Shown one piece after another: positions 1 through 4,686 of a stretch of DNA of 7,724 bases. Origin of the DNA: an uncultured Ruminococcus sp. Lineage in GTDB: Bacteria; Bacillota; Clostridia; Oscillospirales; Acutalibacteraceae. The first letter of the stretch is position 1. Each line of letters opens with the position of its first letter. A program made the position numbers and the translations under genes. The stretch lies in NCBI GenBank assembly GCA_937892835.1, contig CALBHM010000019.1, positions 1-7,724 on the forward strand, written 5' to 3'. The notes under the pieces were generated by a model that saw only the letters and a program-made list of their open reading frames with translations, ran no database searches and had not been told where the DNA came from.

Positions 1-24
1 AAATTTCAGCAAACTTTCAAGAAA

Positions 25-70
25 CCCCTCAGTCACGGACAAGCCGTGCCAGCTCCCCTACAGGGGAGCC
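25..70. repeat. GC-rich double-palindrome intergenic repeat (REP/MITE-like)
   Basis: Two adjacent inverted repeats are visible. The first is CACGG (34-38) against CCGTG (44-48) with a 5-nt loop. The second is GCTCCCCT (52-59) against AGGGGAGC (62-69), nearly loopless as written, so the innermost pair probably opens. The preceding CCCTCAGT and the arrangement of the two stems resemble a short dispersed repeat I recall from intergenic regions of gut Firmicutes such as Faecalibacterium and relatives. This memory has not been checked here, and only one copy is in the window. It could instead be the terminator of a gene to the left, but no T-run follows the second stem. Confidence 0.5.
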
Positions 71-95
71 GAGAATATTTTCTTCTGACATCCGA

Positions 96-113
96 GTCGA
101 TGTGGTCATCGAC
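96..113. repeat. Perfect 7-bp hairpin
   Basis: GTCGATG (96-102) and CATCGAC (107-113) are exact reverse complements around the loop TGGT. No T-run follows on either strand, so a Rho-independent terminator is unlikely. It may belong to the same repeat element as the palindromes at 34-69. Confidence 0.4.
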
Positions 114-187
114 CGCTACGGAATGTGCCGTTATTGAACCTCATTGTAGAGTACAGCACGAATTCGCACAGAGGAAATCCTAATTTT

Positions 188-215
188 TCAAAAATCATGT
201 AATCAATTTTTGATT
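188..215. promoter_or_regulatory. AT-rich inverted repeat, candidate operator
   Basis: Two nested dyads are visible. TCAAAAAT (188-195) pairs with ATTTTTGA (206-213), and AATCAA (201-206) pairs with TTGATT (210-215) around a 3-nt centre. They end 10 bp before the -35 box of the acyltransferase promoter, a position where a regulator could bind. AT-rich dyads also arise by chance, so this is only a candidate. Confidence 0.25.
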
Positions 216-225
216 TACTCCTGCG

Positions 226-254
226 TTGACAATATTCTTTTTTAACTGTATAAT
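226..254 (+). promoter_or_regulatory. Perfect sigma-A promoter for the acyltransferase
   Basis: TTGACA (226-231) and TATAAT (249-254) both match consensus exactly and are 17 bp apart. Transcription should start near 261, giving a leader of about 44 nt. GGAGG (293-297) sits 7 nt before the ATG at 305. The gene is therefore probably expressed constitutively and strongly unless the dyad just upstream binds a repressor. Confidence 0.85.
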
Positions 255-304
255 CTTAAATAAGACTGTAACGTTATTGATAAAACAATCATGGAGGTTA
301 GCCT

Positions 305-1318
305 ATGACCTTAAAAGAAGTTATAAAATACAGGAAAATATGGATGGGTTTTGCAATTTTATGGGTAATCTTTTTCCACTTCGGCTACAAGCTGCCCGAC
401 CCCCTCTCCGCAATACAATCTAGCGGCTACAGCGGTGTAGACATTTTCTTTTTCGCCTCTGGAATCGGATGCTATCTTTCCTATTCCCGTGACAAAAATG
501 CCGCAGCTTTTATCAAACGGCGATTCATTAGAATTATGCCGACCTATCTCGTTTTCATTGTGATTTGGTGTACATATAAGGTAATAGCCGATGGCATGGA
601 CTTCACAACGGTACTCGGCAACATTTTTTGCGTTCAGGATTTGACCGGGAAAGTCGGCGGCTTCAACTGGTACTTCGGTGCAATGTGGATTTTCTATCTT
701 CTGACGCCGTATTTTGTCGCTGTTGTCGATAAAATTAAAAAGCCGGTCGGCTGCGTTCTCTTCTGTCTGTTGCTTGTGTTGTTCTCGTTCCCATTTTGGA
801 ATGTTCATGCGCTTATAATAATCGTTACAAGATTGCCGGTTTACTTCCTCGGAATGTATCTTGCAAGGCGCTCACAGGAAAGTGATGAGAAAATTTCGCT
901 AAAGTTTATATTGATTGCCACGGTGCTTTCGATTATCAGCATGGCAGCATTTTTTGTTTGTTATTTTAAGCTTCATGATGAGCTTTGGAACTATGGATTA
1001 TGGTGGTATCCTTTCATCATCACCGCTCCGACGATTTGTTTTTATCTCTCGTTCATCAGCAAGCAGCTTGAGAAAAAACCAGTCGGTAAAAACATTCTGA
1101 AAGCGTTTTCCTTCGTTGGCAGTTACACCTTTGAACTTTTCCTTGTCCATGTGTTCGTTTTCAAGGAAGTCAGCAGCACGATAATGGAAAAGCAGCCGAA
1201 CCACGTTATTGCAATTTGGTTTGCTACCCTTATCCCCGTTGCTATTGGTGCCGCCATCCTTCATCAGCTGACAAAGGGAGTCGAAAAGCTCATTGAAAGA
1301 GTAGCAAAATGTAAATAA
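305..1318 (+). CDS. Acyltransferase family 3 integral membrane protein (OafA-like)
   Basis: This 337-residue polytopic membrane protein fits the acyltransferase-3 family (PF01757), whose members transfer acetyl or other acyl groups to sugars of surface polysaccharides, peptidoglycan or lipids. The N-terminal segment has the family pattern: basic R10-K11, then H25 in the first membrane helix (FFHF), then GVDIFFFASG (44-53). A basic loop KRRFIRIMP (71-79) follows, which is the usual Rxx(R)IxP motif. A late conserved-type His is in ELFLVHVF (277-284). I count about nine to ten hydrophobic spans, close to the family norm, with no extra SGNH domain, so this is the short form. The start has a GGAGG site 7 nt upstream. 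It is monocistronic, and its acyl acceptor cannot be told because no glycan-synthesis genes are nearby. Confidence 0.88.
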   Translation: MTLKEVIKYRKIWMGFAILWVIFFHFGYKLPDPLSAIQSSGYSGVDIFFFASGIGCYLSYSRDKNAAAFIKRRFIRIMPTYLVFIVIWCTYKVIADGMDFTTVLGNIFCVQDLTGKVGGFNWYFGAMWIFYLLTPYFVAVVDKIKKPVGCVLFCLLLVLFSFPFWNVHALIIIVTRLPVYFLGMYLARRSQESDEKISLKFILIATVLSIISMAAFFVCYFKLHDELWNYGLWWYPFIITAPTICFYLSFISKQLEKKPVGKNILKAFSFVGSYTFELFLVHVFVFKEVSSTIMEKQPNHVIAIWFATLIPVAIGAAILHQLTKGVEKLIERVAKCK

Positions 1319-1323
1319 ATTTA

Positions 1324-1369
1324 AAGCCATGGTTATCGGAGTTATCGATAATCATGGCTTCGTTTTTTT
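1324..1369 (+). terminator. Rho-independent terminator, probably bidirectional
   Basis: A 15-bp stem is formed by 1324-1338 and 1346-1360 with one G-T pair and a 7-nt loop, followed by CG and seven Ts (1363-1369). It ends the acyltransferase transcript. The right arm lies inside the last codons and stop of the convergent PHP gene. On the minus strand the same stem is followed by a weaker run (TTTAAATTTATTT as read from 1325 downward), so it may also end the five-gene operon. Confidence 0.85.
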
Positions 1370-2070
1370 ATACAGTCCACAATCGCTTTTGCAGAATTTT
1401 CGGGAACGTGGATTGTGTGCTTAGCTTCCTTCATGTTTTCGAGGTAATGTGCATCGGAGCTGACAAAAACAGGCATATTTTTTATAATAGGATACTTTTC
1501 TTTGTACTCGTTTTGGTCGGCCTGCTCCGTCATTTCAATCGCATTGAAGTCCATCTCGGGCGTTATCATTCCGAGATTTGAAATGACGCTGTATGAATTG
1601 CGGTCGATGTGCGCCGGGTAACATATTCCACCGTATTCACCGACAATTTTCACGGCATTTTCAATGCTGATTCCGCTCGCAGTTGTCAGCAACAACTCCT
1701 GTGTTCCTATTATCCCGTCGCCCTCATCCATAATGAGCTGGTCGCCGAAAATTTCGGGTCGGTTTTTGACGGGAGGAACAGTTGAAAGCACATATTTCGA
1801 AAAATCCTCGGCATTCTTTACGTCGTCAAACAAACATACAACATGAACCTCCTCCGAGGTGCAAAGCTCCATGCCCGGAATAACGGTCAGACCGATTTTT
1901 TCGCCGATGTTGATTGCCGCACGACAATTTTGAGCGGTGTTGTGATCGGTCAAAGCTATGACGTCCATGCCGAGAATTTTCGCCATGTTGACAAGATTAT
2001 ACGGCGTCATGTCGTTGTCTCCGCATGGGGAAAGACATGAATGCAGATGAAAATCGTAATACAAATCCAT
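1342..2070 (-). CDS. PHP-domain metal-dependent phosphoesterase
   Basis: This is a 242-residue protein of the PHP (polymerase and histidinol phosphatase) superfamily, which hydrolyses phosphoesters with two or three bound metal ions. Visible metal-binding motifs, in order, are HLH (H8, H10), TDHN (D42, H43), GMEL (E68), EVHVV (H76), YPAHIDR (H154) and SSDAH (D206, H208). The set appears complete, so the enzyme should be active. The size and layout fit the stand-alone PHP group that includes histidinol-phosphatase-like and YciV/RNase AM-like proteins; the substrate cannot be read from sequence. It is the last gene of the five-gene operon, starting 1 nt after the stop of the second DRTGG-like gene, with AAGG 10 nt before the ATG. 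Its link to the hydrogenase-like protein suggests a signalling or nucleotide-turnover role, but that is inference. Confidence 0.88.
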   Translation of the reverse strand: MDLYYDFHLHSCLSPCGDNDMTPYNLVNMAKILGMDVIALTDHNTAQNCRAAINIGEKIGLTVIPGMELCTSEEVHVVCLFDDVKNAEDFSKYVLSTVPPVKNRPEIFGDQLIMDEGDGIIGTQELLLTTASGISIENAVKIVGEYGGICYPAHIDRNSYSVISNLGMITPEMDFNAIEMTEQADQNEYKEKYPIIKNMPVFVSSDAHYLENMKEAKHTIHVPENSAKAIVDCIKKRSHDYR

Positions 2071-2071
2071 T

Positions 2072-2398
2072 TTAAATCAGCCTTGAGATTTCGGCGGCCA
2101 CCTGATAGGAATTTTTCGCCGTAGTGAGAATTATTACGCCGTTTTGCTCGGCTCGCTTTAGAGCCTCCTCATCAAGTGCCGCATTCTCGGTCAAAATGAT
2201 ACATGCAACATCAGCAAGCACAGCAACACCGATTGAATTGACGTTACCCATAACCGTAAGCCATGCGTCGCCCTCCTGTGCCCTTGACATAACCCAGCTG
2301 AGCAGATCGCCGCAATAGCAGCCTGTTACCTCCCTTTCAAGGTCGTCACCGCAGATGAGTGTTAAATTCAGTTTTTCTTTGAGTGTTTTTATGTCCAT
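2072..2398 (-). CDS. DRTGG-like small domain protein, second copy
   Basis: This 108-residue soluble protein looks like a stand-alone DRTGG domain (PF07085), a small alpha/beta module found with CBS domains and in phosphotransacetylases and thought to be regulatory. The core pattern is a glycine-rich turn after GDLLSWVM (30-37), a hydrophobic strand near WLTVMG (46-51), then CIILTEN (66-72) and AEQNGVIIL (83-91). The family's namesake residues are not present literally: TEN stands where TGG is common. It overlaps the end of the hydrogenase-like gene by 10 nt and has GAGGAG 8 nt before the ATG, so translation is probably coupled. It is a distant paralogue of the first gene of the operon, with matching features such as a G-D/E-D-L-x-REV stretch and AEQ before a hydrophobic strand. 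No catalytic residues are recognisable. Confidence 0.8.
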   Translation of the reverse strand: MDIKTLKEKLNLTLICGDDLEREVTGCYCGDLLSWVMSRAQEGDAWLTVMGNVNSIGVAVLADVACIILTENAALDEEALKRAEQNGVIILTTAKNSYQVAAEISRLI

Positions 2399-3723
2399 TT
2401 CAGCTTCTCCTCGTCAATAATCTCACGGAACGGAACGGGAATGAATTTTTCAATCTCGTCCTCGTTGAGCGGAGTGGTGTGGCTCATTTCCGCCTTGAGA
2501 CGGAAAACGCAGTGATCAACGCTTGCATATCCTCGAACAATATCCTCAGCAAGCGAACGGCAGGTCGGTGCGCCGCAAGTGCCACAGTCGAGACCCGGGA
2601 AATTCTTCACCATTTCCGAAACCTGATTCATCAGCTTCATTGCGTCGGTCACGTTGTCGGCAAGCTTCAGCACGGAATACGGCTGTAAATTTGCCTGCCA
2701 CATCATCTCGTCGGGTACCTCTTCGGTATCAATATGATTGCATGAAACGGGACGGTATTGCTTGAGAATCGAAAGCCTCGTCTTGGCAACAAATGTGTTG
2801 GAAACGGTCAGGCAACCGCCGACACAGCCGCCCGTGCAGGCGTTAAGCTCGATAAATTCAATATCATTGAGCTTTTCGTCCTCAATCTCTTCAAGAATTT
2901 TTATAACATTCTCGATTCCGTCGGCGGCAATATATTTTCGACTCAATGTTCCCGATGCTTCGCCGCCGCTCGTTGCCCAACCTACGCCGATTCTACCCGA
3001 TTCATCCATGCTCTTAAGCTCCTTGAGATGATCCATCTTGCTGACAAGCATTGGGTAAATATCACTGATTGCGATTGCTCCGTCAACGTCCGATTTTTCA
3101 GCACAGAGCGGATTTTTTATCGCTGTTATTTTGGCCGGGCACGGAGTTATAAAGAACACACCTATATCGCTGTCATCGAGCCCAGTCTCAGCCTTTGCTT
3201 CAAGCCTCGCCAAACGTGCCGATTCATCCATCGGCGTATTAAGCTCCAAAAGATTGTCAATCAGGTCCGGATAGGAAATCCTTATCAATCGGCAAACCGC
3301 AGGACAGGCCGAGGAAATAACAGGCTTTGTCAACTCGCCGTATTTAAGAAGCTTTCTTGTTGCGTCGGAAATAATTTCAGCACCCTTCGCAACCTCAAAA
3401 ACCTTATCAAAGCCCAATTCGGTTAAGGCCGTCAATATGTAATTAATGTCGTCAAGGTTGTTGAACTGGCCGTATAAAGACGGCGCAGGCAAGGCAATTT
3501 TATATTTAAATTTTTCAATATCCTCAATAGGATCACTTTTAGCGGTTTTTGCATGATGGGGACAGATGCGAATACATTCTCCGCAGTCGATACATCGTTC
3601 GGAAATAATCGTAGCCTTACCGTGGCGCACCCTTATCGCCTGAGTCGGGCATCTTTTTATACAGTTCATACATCCGAGACATTTTTGCTTATCAAGGCTA
3701 ACCGAATGAAAAACAGTATTCAT
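2389..3723 (-). CDS. [FeFe]-hydrogenase-like iron-sulfur protein, putative sensory (HydS-type)
   Basis: The protein has 444 residues from the ATG at 3723, which has AAGGAG 6 nt upstream; an in-frame ATG at 3780 would run into the preceding gene and has no comparable support. Two [4Fe-4S] ferredoxin motifs come first (C15, C18, C21, C25 and C44, C47, C50, C54). The hydrogenase large-subunit domain follows: SSACPAVC (137-144), TPCPAK (193-198) and NACTGGCVGG (294-303). These supply C140, C195, C296 and C300, matching the four H-cluster ligands. A139 replaces the proton-transfer cysteine of catalytic enzymes (TSCCP). A C-terminal cluster motif Cx2Cx4Cx16C (C380, C383, C388, C405) is present, with no PAS domain after it. 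These traits fit putative sensory [FeFe]-hydrogenases (groups C/D). Neighbours are signalling proteins, with no NADH or flavin subunit. It needs HydEFG maturases encoded elsewhere. Family call firm; sensory role inferred. Confidence 0.87.
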   Translation of the reverse strand: MNTVFHSVSLDKQKCLGCMNCIKRCPTQAIRVRHGKATIISERCIDCGECIRICPHHAKTAKSDPIEDIEKFKYKIALPAPSLYGQFNNLDDINYILTALTELGFDKVFEVAKGAEIISDATRKLLKYGELTKPVISSACPAVCRLIRISYPDLIDNLLELNTPMDESARLARLEAKAETGLDDSDIGVFFITPCPAKITAIKNPLCAEKSDVDGAIAISDIYPMLVSKMDHLKELKSMDESGRIGVGWATSGGEASGTLSRKYIAADGIENVIKILEEIEDEKLNDIEFIELNACTGGCVGGCLTVSNTFVAKTRLSILKQYRPVSCNHIDTEEVPDEMMWQANLQPYSVLKLADNVTDAMKLMNQVSEMVKNFPGLDCGTCGAPTCRSLAEDIVRGYASVDHCVFRLKAEMSHTTPLNEDEIEKFIPVPFREIIDEEKLKWT

Positions 3724-3739
3724 GATCTTCTCCTTGCTT

Positions 3740-4162
3740 TTATTTATTATATACCTTAAGTGTAATTGTCGTACCTTCACCGATAACAGTATCTATGTTC
3801 ATTTCATCGGTATATTTTTTTATGTTCGGCAGACCCATTCCTGCTCCGAAACCGAGCGAACGCACATTCTCGGGAGCGGTTGAGTAGCCCTCCTTCATTG
3901 CAAGCTCGATATCGGGAATTCCCGGGCCTTTGTCGGCCAAAACAACAGTTATACATTCCGGAGTTACGGTCGCGTCAATAACTCCGCCATCGGCATGAAT
4001 TACCATGTTTATCTCTGCCTCGTAGACAGCGATTGCAACGTTGCGTGTCACGGCAGGTGCAAATCCAAGCTCTTTAAGGGAACGCTTAAGCTTGCCCGAT
4101 GCTTCACCGGCTCGGGTAAAGTCATAGGCACTGACATCATAATGCAATTTTACTTCATCCAT
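3740..4162 (-). CDS. Stand-alone RsbW/SpoIIAB-type HATPase (anti-sigma-factor-like kinase)
   Basis: This is a 140-residue GHKL ATPase domain with nothing else attached. The N box is YEAEIN (47-52, E48 and N52), the G1 box DKGPGIP (77-83), and the G2 box GFGAGMGL (104-111). No DHp helix pair or phospho-acceptor histidine region precedes the ATPase, so it is not a two-component histidine kinase. It resembles the serine kinases RsbW and SpoIIAB, which phosphorylate an antagonist or bind a sigma factor. No STAS-domain antagonist or sigma factor is encoded in the window, so the partner is unknown. The start shares one base with the preceding stop (TAATG at 4160-4164), with GGAGG 12 nt before the ATG. 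It ends 16 nt before the hydrogenase-like gene, whose redox state it may read out or transmit; that is inference. Confidence 0.88.
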   Translation of the reverse strand: MDEVKLHYDVSAYDFTRAGEASGKLKRSLKELGFAPAVTRNVAIAVYEAEINMVIHADGGVIDATVTPECITVVLADKGPGIPDIELAMKEGYSTAPENVRSLGFGAGMGLPNIKKYTDEMNIDTVIGEGTTITLKVYNK

Positions 4163-4512
4163 TATTTTCCGCTGCCTCCTCTAAGCCCGTGAGCATAAAG
4201 TCGACCGCAGGAGGTGAACATTTCAAGGTCTGTACCTATGAGAACGATGTCACGCTGCTCGGCAAGGTCGATCATGCCCATATCGGGAGATTTTCCCCTT
4301 ACAAAAACAATGCAGCTCATATCCATCATTTCAGCGGTTCTTACTACCTGCGGATTAACAAGACCCGTCAGAAGAACTGCTTGTTCCTTAACAAAAGCCA
4401 AAACATCGCTCATCATATCACTGCCGCAGGCGGTAAACACCTCTCTGTCAAGCAAATCCTCGCCGTAGATTATACGTCCGTCGAGTATATCAATAATTTC
4501 TTTTACCGTCAT
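4162..4512 (-). CDS. DRTGG-like small domain protein, first copy
   Basis: This 116-residue protein opens the five-gene operon. The start at 4512 (MTVKEI) has GGAGG 7 nt upstream; a longer reading from 4557 would lack a binding site and lie in the promoter region. The fold pattern matches the second DRTGG-like protein: an N-terminal helix (VKEIIDILD), then GEDLLDREV (18-26), CGSDMMSDVL (29-38), a strand VLLTGLV (46-52), then CIVFVRGK (67-74) and LAEQRDIVLIGT (83-94). As in its paralogue, the DRTGG signature itself is degenerate. The tail is glycine-rich (GLRGGSGK). Such modules are thought to bind a ligand or mediate protein contacts, and none has a clear catalytic role. Its stop overlaps the ATPase start (TAATG), pointing to coupled, stoichiometric synthesis of the two. 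Confidence 0.75.
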   Translation of the reverse strand: MTVKEIIDILDGRIIYGEDLLDREVFTACGSDMMSDVLAFVKEQAVLLTGLVNPQVVRTAEMMDMSCIVFVRGKSPDMGMIDLAEQRDIVLIGTDLEMFTSCGRLYAHGLRGGSGK

Positions 4513-4570
4513 ATTCAGCCCTCCGAATAATAAATATACATATATAATATCATACATTAATCTAAAAATC

Positions 4571-4599
4571 TATATATTTTCTATAAAAATAATTAACAA
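4571..4599 (-). promoter_or_regulatory. Candidate promoter of the hydrogenase-sensor operon
   Basis: On the minus strand TTGTTA (4599-4594) and TATATA (4576-4571) are 17 bp apart and would start transcription near 4564, giving a leader of about 50 nt before the ATG at 4512. The region is so AT-rich that other -10-like hexamers are possible, for example TATTAT nearer the gene. A promoter in this divergent gap is near certain; the exact boxes are not. Confidence 0.4.
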
Positions 4600-4625
4600 A
4601 TCAGATTTTTTGTTCAAAAATTGCA

Positions 4626-4654
4626 TTGACATTTACACCTTAACATAGTAACAT
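4626..4654 (+). promoter_or_regulatory. Candidate sigma-A promoter of the secreted protease
   Basis: TTGACA (4626-4631) matches the -35 consensus exactly, and TAACAT (4649-4654) matches -10 at four of six positions, with a 17-bp spacer. The start would be near 4661. A GGGGTG site (4673-4678) lies 8 nt before the ATG. The promoter is back to back with that of the minus-strand operon, only about 27 bp apart, so one bound regulator could affect both. Confidence 0.6.
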
Positions 4655-4686
4655 ATTTTTATATACAAAATTGGGGTGTTTGTAAA

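Larger units (their letters stand above)
1..225. other. Gene-free left flank with several hairpins
   Basis: I see no credible coding sequence on either strand before the acyltransferase promoter. The stretch holds a GC-rich palindromic repeat (about 25-70), a 7-bp perfect hairpin at 96-113 (GTCGATG, loop TGGT, CATCGAC), and an AT-rich inverted repeat at 188-215 just upstream of the promoter. The part between 114 and 187 shows nothing I can name. It may include the far end of a mobile or repeat element whose other part lies to the left of the window. Confidence 0.6.

Noticed and set aside
1..113. CRISPR array
   Set aside because: The palindromes differ from one another and there are no regularly spaced direct repeats.
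359..808. 149-residue minus-strand open frame inside the acyltransferase gene
   Set aside because: It is antisense to a well-supported gene and has polar, low-plausibility composition and no recognisable domain.
2758..3426. 222-residue plus-strand open frame inside the hydrogenase-like gene
   Set aside because: It lies wholly antisense to a gene with clear motifs, has no ribosome binding site or family likeness, and is explained by codon bias of the real gene.
2389..3723. Ordinary fermentative [FeFe]-hydrogenase
   Set aside because: The proton-transfer cysteine is replaced by alanine, L3 is divergent, there is an extra C-terminal cluster, and the neighbours are signalling proteins, not electron-transfer subunits.
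3724..3780. Longer start for the hydrogenase-like gene, adding 19 residues
   Set aside because: The extension overlaps the end of the ATPase gene and reads as a Lys/Ile-rich stretch unlike a ferredoxin N-terminus, while the ATG at 3723 has AAGGAG 6 nt upstream.
3740..4162. Two-component histidine kinase
   Set aside because: No DHp dimerisation domain, phospho-acceptor histidine or sensor region is present; only the ATPase domain exists, of RsbW/SpoIIAB type.
4513..4557. Longer start for the first DRTGG-like gene
   Set aside because: It has no ribosome binding site, lies in AT-rich promoter DNA, and the ATG at 4512 has GGAGG at ideal distance.
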